From contig NZ_MQUQ01000006.1 in NCBI RefSeq assembly GCF_001953865.1, positions 84,294 through 148,293 on the forward strand: DNA of 64,000 nucleotides, given 5' to 3'. The position numbers and the translations under genes were made by a program. Shown one piece after another: positions 1 to 8,940 of this stretch (its first letter is position 1; every line of letters starts with the position of its first letter). The notes below the pieces were generated by a model. It worked only from the letters and a program-made list of their open reading frames with translations. It had not been told where the DNA came from and searched no databases. This DNA comes from Amycolatopsis coloradensis (GTDB taxonomy: Bacteria > Actinomycetota > Actinomycetes > Mycobacteriales > Pseudonocardiaceae).

Positions 1-1721
1 GCCAGCGCGAAACCCGTCCTGATCGGTTCGGTGACCGCCTTGTCGCCGCCCAAGAGCGGCACGGTCCGCAGATGCGCGACGCGGCGGGCGTCGCGATAGC
101 CGCCGACGAGGAATTCGCCACCCCAGATGGTGCCGTCGTCGCCGTATCCGGTGCCGTCGAAGATGACACCGATGGTCTCGCCGCCGAGCCGGTTCTCCGC
201 CATACAGGAAGCCATATGCGCGTGATGGTGCTGGACCGGGACGACCTGCTCGAAGGTTTCGCCCTGCTCTTGAAAGGCGTACCGGGTCGCGCGGAACTGC
301 GGATGCAGGTCCACGGCGGCGTGCCGCGGGCGCAGCTCGTGGAGATCGGCGAGATGCCGGACCGCCTCGCGATGCGCCCCGAACGTCTCGTCGTTCTTGA
401 TGTCACCGATGTGCTGGCTGACATGGACACGGGAACCACTGCTCAACGCGACGGTCGTCTTCAGCTCGGCGCCGTAGGCCACCAGCGGCGCCAGCTGCCT
501 GCCGACCTCCACGGGATACGGCGCGTAGCCGCGGGACCGGCGGATGAACCCGACCAGTGGCTCGCCGAGTCCGGGATGCTCGGAGTAACGGACGATCGAG
601 TCGTCGACCCGGACCTCGATGGCACGGTCGTTGTAAAGGATCAGGTCGGCGACGGCGAAGAGCTGCGCCAGCGCGTCCTCATCGCGGTGCACGATCGGGT
701 AGCCGGAAATGTTGCCGCTGGTCATGACCAGGGTGTCCAGTCCGGCGTGGTCGAGCAGGAGGTGGTGCACCGGCGCGGACGGGAGCATGACGCCGAGATT
801 GGGATTGCGCGGGGCGATCTGCCCCGGCAAGCCCGGGGATCGCTTACGCAGCAACACGATCGGCCGGGCGGGCGAGAGCAGCAGTTCGGCCTCGGCCGGA
901 CGGACCTCGGCGAACCCCTCGACCGTGCCCAGATCGCGCGCCATCACCGCGAACGGCTTGGAATCGCGCCGTTTGCGGGTCCGGAGCCGGGCGACCGCCT
1001 CGCCGTCACGGGCGTCGACCGCGAGATGGAACCCGCCGACACTCTTGACCGCGACGATCCCGCCTCCGGTGAGCGCCGCCGTGGCCGCGGCCAGCGCTTC
1101 CTCCCCCGAAGCCGTCTCGCCACCGGAACCCGCCAGCAACAGCCGGGGACCGCAGTCGGGGCAGGCGTTGGGCTGGGCGTGATAGCGACGGTCCAGCGGG
1201 TCCCCGTACTCGGTGGCACACGGATGGCACATGGTGAAGCCCGCCATCGTGGTGACGGCCCGGTCGTAGGGCAGCTCGCGGATGATCGAATACCGCGGGC
1301 CGCAGTTGGTGCAGTTGATGAACGGATACCGGTACCGGCGGTCGGCCGGATCACGCAGCTCGGCACGGCAGTCGGCGCAGACGTAGGAATCGGTGGGCAC
1401 GACCGTGGTCCGGCGGCCGGTGTGCCTGCTTTCCCGGATGGTGAACCCTTCCGGCCGCTCCCCGGCCTCGGGCAGGTCGTTCACCTGAACCCCCGTGACC
1501 CGGGCCTGGGGCGGCGCCTGCGTGCTGAGGCCGTCGGTGAAACGGTCCACCTCCTCAGGCCTGCCGGTGACCTCGATCAGCACCCCCTCCGGGTCGTTGA
1601 GCACCCAGCCGGTCAGGTCGCAGTTCAACGCGAGCTTGTAGACGAAGGGCCGGTACCCCACGCCCTGGACCACGCCTGCCACGCGAATACTTCGCCGGAC
1701 ACTCGAATCGCTACTCGGCAT
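1..1721 (-). CDS. hypF: [NiFe]-hydrogenase maturation carbamoyltransferase HypF (3' end off window)
   Basis: HypF makes the carbamoyl group that becomes the cyanide ligands of [NiFe] hydrogenase, passing it to HypE. The frame is open from an ATG at 1721 to base 1, giving about 573 residues of a protein usually near 750. Visible in order: an acylphosphatase domain (RVAGVVQGVGYRPFVYK), two zinc-finger regions with CxxC pairs (CADC/CTNC and CHPC/CPDC), a YrdC-like domain (KRRDSKPFAVMARD, TSGNISGYP) and the start of the Kae1-like domain with HHHAH. A good Shine-Dalgarno (GGAGAGGTGA) precedes the ATG. It starts 16 nt after the hypE stop, so the two are co-transcribed. No hydrogenase structural gene is in the window. 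Confidence 0.93.
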   Translation of the reverse strand, partial: MPSSDSSVRRSIRVAGVVQGVGYRPFVYKLALNCDLTGWVLNDPEGVLIEVTGRPEEVDRFTDGLSTQAPPQARVTGVQVNDLPEAGERPEGFTIRESRHTGRRTTVVPTDSYVCADCRAELRDPADRRYRYPFINCTNCGPRYSIIRELPYDRAVTTMAGFTMCHPCATEYGDPLDRRYHAQPNACPDCGPRLLLAGSGGETASGEEALAAATAALTGGGIVAVKSVGGFHLAVDARDGEAVARLRTRKRRDSKPFAVMARDLGTVEGFAEVRPAEAELLLSPARPIVLLRKRSPGLPGQIAPRNPNLGVMLPSAPVHHLLLDHAGLDTLVMTSGNISGYPIVHRDEDALAQLFAVADLILYNDRAIEVRVDDSIVRYSEHPGLGEPLVGFIRRSRGYAPYPVEVGRQLAPLVAYGAELKTTVALSSGSRVHVSQHIGDIKNDETFGAHREAVRHLADLHELRPRHAAVDLHPQFRATRYAFQEQGETFEQVVPVQHHHAHMASCMAENRLGGETIGVIFDGTGYGDDGTIWGGEFLVGGYRDARRVAHLRTVPLLGGDKAVTEPIRTGFAL

Positions 1722-1737
1722 CTCGTCACCTCTCCGC

Positions 1738-2763
1738 TCAGCACAGACGCGGCAGCTCGGCACCCTGAAGTTCCTCGACCACGGAATCCCGCCCGTCCGC
1801 GTCGCGCCTCAGCACGATCGGATCCGCGTCCCCGGTCACCTCGCCGATCGTCGTCGCCTCGGCGCCGTACTTGTGCGAACGGAGCACGGCCAGCACGTCC
1901 TGCTCCGCCGCGGGATCGACGAACAGGCACAGACAACCCTCGTTCGCGGCGTGGATCGCGTTGATTCCCAACATGTCCGCGGCCATCACGGTCTCGAACT
2001 GAATGGGCAGCCGATCCTGCTCGAACCGGACGGCGTGCCCGGACGCCCTGGCGTACTCGTGCAGGACGGCGGCCAGCCCGCCGCGCGTGACGTCCCGGAC
2101 CGAACGCACCGCGCCCTCGCCGACCGTCGTCAGCAGCGCGTCCATGAGCCCGTTGAGCGGCGCGCAATCACTCAGCACCCGCTGCTCGAACCCGAGGCCC
2201 TCGCGGATCGACAGCAGATGCACCGTGTGATTGCCGATCGGTCCACTGAGGATCACCCGGTCGCCGGGCCGGACGTCACGCATCCGCAGCGGCGCGCGCT
2301 CGAAGACACCGATGCCCGCGGTGTTGAGGTAGATCTGGTCGACCTCGCCCTTACGGACCACTTTGGTGTCACCGCAGACGATCTGGACGCCTGCTTCGAG
2401 CGCCGTCTCCCGGATCGAGGTGCACACCTGATGGAGGCGGGCCATCGGCAACCCCGTCTCCAGGATCATCCCGAGGGTCAGGTAGAGCGGCCGCGCACCG
2501 ACAACGGCGAGGTCGTTCACCGTGCCACAGACCGAGATCTTGCCGATGTCCCCATTGCCGAAGAACGGCGGATCGGCCACGAACGAATCCGTGGTCATCG
2601 CGATCTTCCCGGCGGGAATGGAGAGCATCGCGCTGTCCTCCATCTCGCCGATGTACACCTCCCCGAGCGTCTCGACGACGAAGGAGATCAACTCACCGCT
2701 GAGCTTGGCTCCACTTCCGTGATCGAGGACGACCTCGTCGAGGCCGGTCACCGAGTTCGCCAT
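1738..2763 (-). CDS. hypE: Hydrogenase maturation factor HypE
   Basis: HypE dehydrates the thiocarbamate on its C-terminal cysteine to thiocyanate, the cyanide donor for the hydrogenase active-site iron. The protein is 341 residues, normal for the family. It belongs to the PurM/AIR-synthase fold (MTTDSFVADPPFFGNGDIGK, VCGDTKVV, DVTRGGLAAVLHEYA) and ends in PRLC, the diagnostic C-terminal cysteine. It lies directly upstream of hypF and 51 nt downstream of a cysteine hydrolase, so the three probably form one transcription unit. A 7-bp hairpin (CCGAAAG/CTTTCGG, 2793-2808) sits in the gap before it. Confidence 0.95.
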   Translation of the reverse strand: MANSVTGLDEVVLDHGSGAKLSGELISFVVETLGEVYIGEMEDSAMLSIPAGKIAMTTDSFVADPPFFGNGDIGKISVCGTVNDLAVVGARPLYLTLGMILETGLPMARLHQVCTSIRETALEAGVQIVCGDTKVVRKGEVDQIYLNTAGIGVFERAPLRMRDVRPGDRVILSGPIGNHTVHLLSIREGLGFEQRVLSDCAPLNGLMDALLTTVGEGAVRSVRDVTRGGLAAVLHEYARASGHAVRFEQDRLPIQFETVMAADMLGINAIHAANEGCLCLFVDPAAEQDVLAVLRSHKYGAEATTIGEVTGDADPIVLRRDADGRDSVVEELQGAELPRLC

Positions 2764-2814
2764 CGGGCGTCCTACCTTTCTTCGAGCGAGGGCCGAAAGC
2801 CCTTTCGGACGGGC

Positions 2815-3405
2815 TCAAGGAAGGGTCTTGACGACCATTCGGGGCAGTTCACCCTTGACGTCGAGGGTTTCCAAGATCTCTTTCGAACTCGCGACCGTGG
2901 CGCAGTACCCGGCCAGCCAGGCGAGAGAGCGATCGCGATCTTCCGTCTTGTCGGAAACGACGCATTCGGCGGGCACCCAGACGTTGTAGCCGCGGAAGAA
3001 CGCGTCGGCGGCGGTGGTCTGGACACAGATCTGGGTCTGCAATCCGGTGACCACGACGGTCTCGACACCCTCCGCCTGAAGCAGATCATGCAATTTCGTC
3101 TCGTAGAAACCGCTGTCCTTGTTCTTCTCCACGACGACGTCACCCTCGCCGAGGAACGCGGGAAGAATCGCCGCGCCCTCGGTTTCGCGTTGCAACGGCA
3201 GGGTTCCGTCCGCCCTGCGGTTGGCGTTCGGGTCGTCGGGAAGGTTGATCAGCTGCAGGTGGTAGACCGTGTGGCCCCGGCGCCGCATCTCGTCGAGGAA
3301 GCCGATGTAGTGGGGCTGCGCGTCGGTCATCACCGCTGTGCGCTCGGGGGTCAGATAGACCACGTCACCCTGAAGATCATTGGTGATGACGGCGATTTTG
3401 CCCAT
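2815..3405 (-). CDS. Isochorismatase-family cysteine hydrolase
   Basis: A 196-residue member of the isochorismatase/nicotinamidase fold. The usual triad can be placed at Asp10 (ITNDLQ), Lys94 (VVEKNKDSGF) and Cys127 (GLQTQICVQTTA). Members hydrolyse small amides or enol ethers; the substrate cannot be read from the sequence. It is the first gene of the apparent hydrolase-hypE-hypF unit. A link to carbamoyl or nicotinamide chemistry in hydrogenase assembly is possible but only inferred. The start ATG at 3405 is preceded by AAGGAG. Confidence 0.8.
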   Translation of the reverse strand: MGKIAVITNDLQGDVVYLTPERTAVMTDAQPHYIGFLDEMRRRGHTVYHLQLINLPDDPNANRRADGTLPLQRETEGAAILPAFLGEGDVVVEKNKDSGFYETKLHDLLQAEGVETVVVTGLQTQICVQTTAADAFFRGYNVWVPAECVVSDKTEDRDRSLAWLAGYCATVASSKEILETLDVKGELPRMVVKTLP

Positions 3406-3926
3406 GACAGCTCCTTGTCAAGAGGAATGACGGATAGCGAAAACACTCATGAGACACGGAAAGCAACGGAAATGATCCAGCAGGATCGAGCAAAGAAGTC
3501 GCCGGAGACGACCTACGGCCGCAAAACGAATCCCGTCGGAAAGACGTGCTCCCCCGTCCCCCTTTATTTTCAGATAATCGCCCCAGCCGTCTAATGGTCG
3601 AGACCACTGACACACCTTTGTCTACCCAGCGAATGTCACCGTGTCAAGACCCGGATTCGCCCTCGAAAGATCAATTATCCCGCCTTCTGTGAATTCCACA
3701 GGATCCGGTTCCGTCAGATACGGATACCCGCGCCGAAGGCGGCCATGCCGGGCCCGCAGAAGCTGCGAAATCCGTAGTGCGATAAAAGGATCAAGCCCGT
3801 CGAGATACCTGCGCCATCAGTCATCGGGTCACTTCGCCCACCCCGGAAATCGGTTTCTTACAACAAATGGCTCACTACTTTTGTCCCTGGAGGACGCCCT
3901 GCCGCGAACGTCGGCAACCTTCGGCG
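3406..3926. other. Intergenic region, no gene recognised
   Basis: This ~520-bp stretch has locally lower GC, for example the T-rich tract near 3561-3580, and no open frame with convincing protein features. The left part should hold the promoter of the minus-strand hydrolase-hypE-hypF unit. The right part leads into the glycosyltransferase remnant. I see no RNA gene in it. Confidence 0.5.
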
Positions 3927-4433
3927 ATGCGTCTGTTCTTCTCCGCCGGTGCGGGTTACAGCCATGTCGTTCCGCTGCTGCCCTTGGCCGAGGCCGCGCC
4001 CGTCAGGCTTGGAGAACTACTCGCCCGCCTCCCGGTACTCGCCGCGATGTCGCCGGACGAAAAGCGGGCGTATGTGGTCACCGTGATGGCCGAAACCGGC
4101 CCCGGACCGAGGGTGGACGAGATGCCGGACGCGATCATGGTGGGCGGCTGGCGAGCGCTCGACCCGATCGTGCGGCGCTTCGGCCTCGACCCGTTTCCCG
4201 ATCACGGCACCGTCCCGTACCTGAACATCTGGTCGGAGGCGTTACGGCCGCGAGGGGTCACGTGGGACCACCCCCGCCCGGCTGCCGGTGCGCCCGGAGG
4301 GGGTCCTGCCCGCCGACGGAAACTGCCCGGCCGTCTTCGACGGACTACCGCACGACAAACCGTCTACGTCACGGCGGGAACCTCGCACAACACCCGGCCC
4401 GGCGTACTGGAGGCGATGATCTCCCGGCGGTGA
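3927..4433 (+). pseudogene. Decayed GT1-family glycosyltransferase remnant
   Basis: The N-terminal sequence MRLFFSAGAGYSHVVPLLPL is the start of an actinobacterial GT1 glycosyltransferase, and VYVTAGTSHNTRPGVLEAMI is the inter-domain strand of the same family. They are only ~140 residues apart instead of ~230. Part of the match (PEGVLPADGNCPAVFDGLP, near 4290-4350) lies in another frame, so there is at least one frameshift as well as internal deletion. The C-terminal donor-binding domain is absent. The nearest intact relative by its N-terminus is the glycosyltransferase at 10956-12122. I read it as a dead gene at the edge of the cluster. Confidence 0.65.
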
Positions 4434-4463
4434 GACCACCAGCGGTCGTGGCGACGACGGTGA

Positions 4464-4758
4464 CCCCTCGCCGTCCAGAAGGCCGACAAGACCAGCGCCA
4501 AGCCGGGTGCCAAGGTCACCTACACCGTCACCGTCGCCCATGAAGGAACGGCGCCGTCGCCGGACACAGTCGTCACCGACGATCTGTCCGGTGCGGCCGA
4601 CGACGCTGCCTACAACGACGACGCGAACGCCGGTTCCGGCGGTGCCGAGCCGGCGGCACCCCGGTATGCGGCGGACAGCGAGCGATTGACCTGGACAGGT
4701 GACATCGCGCCCCGCTCGGCGGTGACGATCACGTATGCACGGAGGATCATCCGCACCT
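4464..4758 (+). pseudogene. Fragment of a DUF11-type surface protein
   Basis: The frame is open only from 4464, with a stop codon at 4461-4463 and no start codon at a sensible place. It encodes a piece resembling DUF11 conserved-repeat domains of cell-surface proteins: LAVQKADKTSAKPGAKVTYT, then TVVTDDLSG, and near the end LTWTGDIAPRSAVTITY. It stops at 4758. Intact members have a signal peptide, repeats and a C-terminal anchor, none of which is present. It directly follows the glycosyltransferase remnant, so this spot looks like a rearrangement scar. Confidence 0.55.
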
Positions 4759-4794
4759 GATCCGGCAGGGGCCCTGCCCTCGGGCCCGAACAGG

Positions 4795-5733
4795 TCACTT
4801 TCCCGGACGTCGCAGAGCCATCTCGGCGGAACCGACTTCTTTTCCGAGGTGCCGACCGGTCCTGTCACCTTTCCGGCGGGTCAGCGCCACGCCGGCGAGG
4901 ACGGTCACCACACCCATCAGCATCGTCGGGGTGGGCTGCTCGTCGAGCACCGCCGCGCCCAGGATTATGGAGACGACCGGGAGCAGGTACGTCACCGCCG
5001 AGGCCTTCACGGTGCCGTCATCGGAGATGATGCGGTAATTGAGAATGTACGCCGCTCCGGTACCGAAGAGACCGAGAATCGCCAAGGCGACCAAGGCATC
5101 TGCTCGCGGTTCGAGGATAGGTGCCCCTTCGACGGCGAGAGCGGGCGCGAGCAGCACGCTTGCGGCCGAGAGCTGTCCGGCCGACAGGATCAATGGCGAA
5201 ATTCCCCTGTTCGTCAGGAAGCGCGACATGTAAACGTAGCTGACTCCGAGGAACATGGCCCCGATCAAGCACTCGAGCCCGCCCCAGCTCATCAAGTCGG
5301 AATCTTCTTTCCACGGGCTGAAGATGAGCACGCAGCCCAGGAATCCGACAACCAGACCAGGCGTCTGCCGAACGTGGTGATCGCGCTGCCCTCGGTCGAA
5401 GGCCCACGCGGCGAGGAAAGTCCACATGGGGGTCGAGGCGTTGATGACTCCCGCCGATGAGGAGCCGATCTCCTTTTCCGCCATGGTGAACAGCAGATAC
5501 GGAATCGCGTTCGCCAGTGCGGCGGACACCAGGATATGTCTCCAGGGAAAGGACCTCGGCGCCATCCGCCGTCGGCGGAGGATCCACAGCACCACCAGCA
5601 GGAAGGCGGCGCCGATGATCATCCTCAGGAAGGTGACCTGGACGGCGGTGAAGCCTCTCAGCGAGATCTTGATCCACAGGAAGGTCGATCCCCACAGTAG
5701 GGCGAGCAGTCCGATTCTTGCCGCGCTTGCCAT
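4795..5733 (-). CDS. EamA/DMT-family membrane transporter
   Basis: A 312-residue integral membrane protein with about ten predicted helices in two EamA repeats (LLALLWGSTFLWIKISLRGF near the N-terminus; SYVYMSRFL and AAYILNYRII in the second half). The family exports small metabolites or amino acids; the substrate is unknown. It starts 10 nt after the stop of the dioxygenase-like gene upstream, so the pair is probably one operon, in which the transporter could export the product or substrate of that enzyme. The C-terminal ~30 residues are charged and cytosolic. Confidence 0.85.
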   Translation of the reverse strand: MASAARIGLLALLWGSTFLWIKISLRGFTAVQVTFLRMIIGAAFLLVVLWILRRRRMAPRSFPWRHILVSAALANAIPYLLFTMAEKEIGSSSAGVINASTPMWTFLAAWAFDRGQRDHHVRQTPGLVVGFLGCVLIFSPWKEDSDLMSWGGLECLIGAMFLGVSYVYMSRFLTNRGISPLILSAGQLSAASVLLAPALAVEGAPILEPRADALVALAILGLFGTGAAYILNYRIISDDGTVKASAVTYLLPVVSIILGAAVLDEQPTPTMLMGVVTVLAGVALTRRKGDRTGRHLGKEVGSAEMALRRPGK

Positions 5734-5743
5734 GACCCGCGCG

Positions 5744-6730
5744 CTATCGGCGGACGGAGGTCAAGGCGGCCGTCGAGCCGACCAAGGGATTCAAGCTGGA
5801 TACGGCCGGGGTCCCCGGCGCGACGCCCGGCAGGAAGTCTCTCCATTTACCGCTCAGCACAGTGGGGCTGTCGATGACGTTGGTCCCATCGGCGTAATAG
5901 GTGGACGACAGGACGCGGCGAGGGACGCCGGTCCGGTTGGGCCCTGCCGTGTGGAAGCAATCCGCGGCATGGAAGGAGACTTCGCCCAGCTCGAACGGAC
6001 TCGAATCTGGGACCACCCCACTCGCCCGCAGTTCGGCTTCCACTCGCTCGTCGTAGGAGCTGTTTTCCACGGAGACCGGGATCTTCAGCACCGATCCGGG
6101 GACCGAGGTGCGCGGAAGGCAGGTCAAGGTGCCCATGGCCGCGGGGATGCGCTGGAGGGGAAACCACGACGTACAGACCGCGGGAGAAGCCAGCGGATAG
6201 TGGTCGTTGTCGCGGTGCCACGGCGTCCGGCCACAGCCAGGCTCTTTCGAGAGGATGTTGTCGTGATACAGACGCACGCCGTCGACGCCCATGAGCTGCG
6301 CGGCGACGTCGCCGAGCCGGCGCGACAAGGTCACGCCACGCACCAACGGGTCGGTCAGCCAGACCTGCTCCACCGCCAGGAACCGGCCGTCATTCCCGGT
6401 CCCGTGCATCGCGTCCAGAAGTTCGTCGACTCGCCGGGACAGCGCCGCGACCACCGAGGGAGGCACCATGTTCCGGAGTCTCACATAACCATTCCGCCGG
6501 AAAAAGGAGACGCTTTCCTCGGCCAGCGCGTACGGCGCGGTCAGGCTGGCATGCACCTCGTATTCGGGTGCCTCGATTTCGACGGAACGCTCAGGGTCCG
6601 ATACCACATCCGCGGACTCGACCGGAGTCTGGGATGCCAGCGTCATGTACCAGTCCCACCACTGCTGGTCATCCCCCGCCCAGTCAGTTCTCACCGGGTC
6701 GGACACTCTTTCGGATCGCGCCATTTCCAT
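5744..6730 (-). CDS. Phytanoyl-CoA dioxygenase (PhyH)-family Fe(II)/2-oxoglutarate oxygenase
   Basis: A 328-residue protein of the PhyH type, which hydroxylates small molecules using non-haem iron and 2-oxoglutarate. The iron facial triad is visible as H172-x-D174 (WHRDNDHYP) and a distal His260 in ADCFHTAGPN, followed by arginines near 271-272 that would bind 2-oxoglutarate. I start it at the ATG at 6730, preceded by AAGGGA; a longer frame upstream has no ribosome site. It forms a two-gene unit with the EamA transporter and is divergent from the C39-like gene. The substrate is unknown, and nothing ties it to the glycopeptide. Confidence 0.8.
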   Translation of the reverse strand: MEMARSERVSDPVRTDWAGDDQQWWDWYMTLASQTPVESADVVSDPERSVEIEAPEYEVHASLTAPYALAEESVSFFRRNGYVRLRNMVPPSVVAALSRRVDELLDAMHGTGNDGRFLAVEQVWLTDPLVRGVTLSRRLGDVAAQLMGVDGVRLYHDNILSKEPGCGRTPWHRDNDHYPLASPAVCTSWFPLQRIPAAMGTLTCLPRTSVPGSVLKIPVSVENSSYDERVEAELRASGVVPDSSPFELGEVSFHAADCFHTAGPNRTGVPRRVLSSTYYADGTNVIDSPTVLSGKWRDFLPGVAPGTPAVSSLNPLVGSTAALTSVRR

Positions 6731-7119
6731 GAATTCCCTTGAATCGACGACGGCATGCGCCGATCTGCTCCATGCCGATTGAATCCCCAGTCTCGTCTGG
6801 CACCCAGGGTGTCGTGGACGATTGCGCAGCACCATCCGCCGGATGAGTGACAGCACGTCGCTGTATCGAAGGTTGTTCTCGAATGTTTATTCATGCTTCG
6901 CGGCGACGTTAAGCGGGTGCCGCGATTTACCCACCCGGCGCTGTCGCTAAAACATTCGGTGTCGATCAGCATTATCGCGACACCTTTCGTATTCGCGCGA
7001 CCGATCACGTACGAAACGCGCCGCGCAGGTGAAACGCGTGCCTACCCCGGCGCGCGGCAGGTCACCCGGCCCCTCGGCGACACTCTCGGCCGTGGATCTT
7101 CGTGTGGAATACTGCGCTC
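6731..7119. other. Divergent intergenic region
   Basis: About 390 bp between the minus-strand dioxygenase/transporter pair and the plus-strand C39-like gene. It should hold both promoters. I see no clear -10/-35 pair, no RNA gene and no further coding frame. The part around 6860-6990 is less GC-rich than its surroundings. Confidence 0.4.
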
Positions 7120-7734
7120 ATGTCCGCGCCGCCCGTTCCGTATTTCTCTCAATGGGAATCCCCCGACCTGGTCAAAGCGATCGTCACCGGTGCGATGTCC
7201 GCCGCCGACGATCCGCGATGGCCCGAGTCCGGGGCCGTTTCCGCGCAGGAGTACGAGTTCTGGTCGTGGCGGAGCTGCGGGATGGCGTGCCTTCGCATGT
7301 TGCTGGCCCACCGGGGGCAGGTGGTGCCACCGAGTGTCGAGCTGGCCAAGGAGTGCGAACGCTTCGGTGGGTACGTGCGGCATGAGAACGGTGTGCACGG
7401 GCTGATCTACGCGCCCTTTCTGAGCTGGGTCGCGGACCGGTTCGGGCTCACCGGTGAGGTGCGGGTCGATTTCGGCGTACCCGCGCTACGGGACCTTGTC
7501 GCGCAGGGGCACCCGGTGATCGCGTCGGTGCATCAAACGATCAGGGAGCCGGAGAGCAGCCCGCCGACCAGGGGCGGACATCTGGTCCTGGTCACCGCCG
7601 TGGACGAATCGGGGCTGTACCTCGACAATCCGTCGGGGTTAAGCTCCGGCAGCCAGCTCGGCGCCCGCGTGGAGGACGAGGATTTCGAGCGGTTCTACGC
7701 CATGCGCGCCATGGTCTTCGACCGCACCGACTGA
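7120..7734 (+). CDS. C39-like (papain-fold) peptidase family protein
   Basis: A 204-residue protein with the signature of the peptidase_C39-like family: Gln11 of the oxyanion hole (YFSQW), Cys53 in WSWRSCGMACLRM, His154 in GGHLVLVTA, and Asp169-Asn170 in LYLDNPSG. There is no signal peptide or transmembrane segment, so it acts in the cytosol or reaches the outside by an unknown route. It is not fused to an ABC exporter, unlike bacteriocin-processing C39 proteases. I chose the ATG at 7120; an in-frame ATG at 7102 would add six residues. Neither has a clear Shine-Dalgarno. The substrate is unknown. Confidence 0.72.
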   Translation: MSAPPVPYFSQWESPDLVKAIVTGAMSAADDPRWPESGAVSAQEYEFWSWRSCGMACLRMLLAHRGQVVPPSVELAKECERFGGYVRHENGVHGLIYAPFLSWVADRFGLTGEVRVDFGVPALRDLVAQGHPVIASVHQTIREPESSPPTRGGHLVLVTAVDESGLYLDNPSGLSSGSQLGARVEDEDFERFYAMRAMVFDRTD

Positions 7735-8112
7735 GCTTGCCGGGCGAACCGCCATTGTGCGGTGATTGCCGCCGAGGAGCACGGCGGTTTCGGGCAGCAC
7801 GAAAAGCCCCGAAAACTTCTGCCACAGCCCGCGGCAGCCTTCACCAGCCATTCTTCAGGGGAGCAGCGCGCCGACTATGTCGAAGTGTCGACAAAGCGGG
7901 TCTTCAAAATCCGGAAACACCAGCGAATCAGGGTTCCTTGGCGAACTTGAACGGTTCATCGGTGCCGAAAACCACGGATTCGGTACTGTCTCGCCGCATC
8001 AGACCAAGCCGAGTTCGCCACTTGGAAGCGGGACTCGGCAACCGGCGCCGGTGGTGCGCGCGCCGAGGCCGAAGACTCCGGCGTCGGAAGCCGATCTCGC
8101 GTGCTTGGAGGG
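7735..8112. other. Intergenic region, no gene recognised
   Basis: The space between the C39-like gene and the tandem array. It has short imperfect inverted repeats, such as CCGAGTTCGCC with GCGGGACTCGG near 8010-8040, but no credible coding frame or RNA gene. Confidence 0.4.
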
Positions 8113-8322
8113 CGAACACCCGTGACCGGGGAGCGAACACCCGTGATTGCGCGGCGAACACCCGTGACTAGAGGGCAAACACCCGTGACTGGGGAGCGAA
8201 CACCCGAGATTGGAGAGCGGACACCCGTGACTAGGGAGCGGACACCCGTGATTGCAAGGCGATCACCCGTGACTGGAGGGCGGACACGCGTGATTGGGGA
8301 GCGAACACGCGTGATTGGGGGC
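8113..8322. repeat. Tandem array I: ten 21-bp units
   Basis: Ten consecutive units of exactly 21 bp, built on the core CGAACACCCGTGA followed by a variable YTGGGGAG-type tail. The last two units carry CACGCGTGA, a palindromic version. Because 21 is a multiple of three, all six frames stay open and translate to heptads such as RTPVTGE. I take this as a consequence of the repeat, not as a gene. The same 21-bp family recurs at 31885-32029 and 40583-40660. Confidence 0.9.
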
Positions 8323-8342
8323 GTAAGACGGGAGCACGGGGG

Positions 8343-8894
8343 TCAGGGTTTGTCCATTTCGGACAGTTTGTCCAGTCGGGCGAGCACCAGCTCGTGCCAC
8401 TTCAGCTCGGCTTCGATCCTCAGGCGTGCGTGTTCCAGGACCAGGTCGTCGGCGACGGACTGATCGGGCCACCGGCGCTCGCCAAGGTGGCCGAACTGGG
8501 TCGCCTGGGCGGTGAGCGCGGCGAGTCGGTCTTCGAGGTAGCCCCGCACCATCTCGCGATCGAGATCTCCGCTGACGACCAGCGCGAGGTCGACGGGGTC
8601 GGGCTTGAGGCCCACTTCCGCGAAGGCCTCGTCTCGCAACGCGCGAAGCTCGCGGTGGCCTTCGCCGGTGATGGAGTAGACGGTTCGCGCGGGCAGCGCG
8701 CCGAGCTGCTCGGTCCGGACGGGTTCGATCAGTTTCTCGCCTTCGAGCCGGTGCAACGCGCCGTAGAGCGAACCCGGTTTGACCTGCGACCACAGCTCGG
8801 TGCGGTCCATCCGCGCCTCGCGGCGGAGCTGGTGGCCGTGCATCGGGCCGCGTTTGGCCAGTGCGCCGAGGATGAACAGTCTTGTCGGGTTCAC
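8343..8894 (-). CDS. PadR-family transcriptional regulator
   Basis: A 183-residue PadR-like repressor. The winged helix is at residues ~5-80 ([38 protein letters not shown]), followed by a C-terminal helical dimerisation domain ([20 protein letters not shown]). I start it at the GTG at 8894, the only start codon that keeps the DNA-binding domain intact. GGGAG directly abuts that GTG, so the mRNA may be nearly leaderless. It is divergent from the deformylase gene, with twin palindromes between them that probably form the operator for both. The effector is unknown. Confidence 0.85.
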   Translation of the reverse strand: MNPTRLFILGALAKRGPMHGHQLRREARMDRTELWSQVKPGSLYGALHRLEGEKLIEPVRTEQLGALPARTVYSITGEGHRELRALRDEAFAEVGLKPDPVDLALVVSGDLDREMVRGYLEDRLAALTAQATQFGHLGERRWPDQSVADDLVLEHARLRIEAELKWHELVLARLDKLSEMDKP

Positions 8895-8910
8895 CTCCCT
8901 AGTACAACAC

Positions 8911-8932
8911 GAGTACTCGCTTTTGAGTACTC
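8911..8932. promoter_or_regulatory. Twin GAGTACTC palindromes, probable PadR operator
   Basis: Two perfect 8-bp palindromes GAGTACTC at 8911-8918 and 8925-8932, separated by 6 bp. A further GTAC half-site lies at 8902-8905. They fill the 46-bp gap between the divergent padR-like and def genes, where a repressor would block both promoters. The assignment to PadR is by position. Confidence 0.6.
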
Positions 8933-8940
8933 TCGTCGCA

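Noticed and set aside
72..1964. A 630-codon plus-strand frame at the left end
   Set aside because: It is antisense to hypF and hypE, whose domains and motifs are clear on the minus strand.
8113..8322. CRISPR-like appearance of the tandem arrays
   Set aside because: Units abut directly with no unique spacers, the 21-nt period is too short, and no cas genes are present.
8101..8463. A plus-strand frame of heptad repeats (RTPVTGE type) over array I
   Set aside because: The 21-bp period keeps every frame open on both strands. There is no ribosome site, the frame overlaps the PadR gene, and the same family elsewhere is plainly non-coding.
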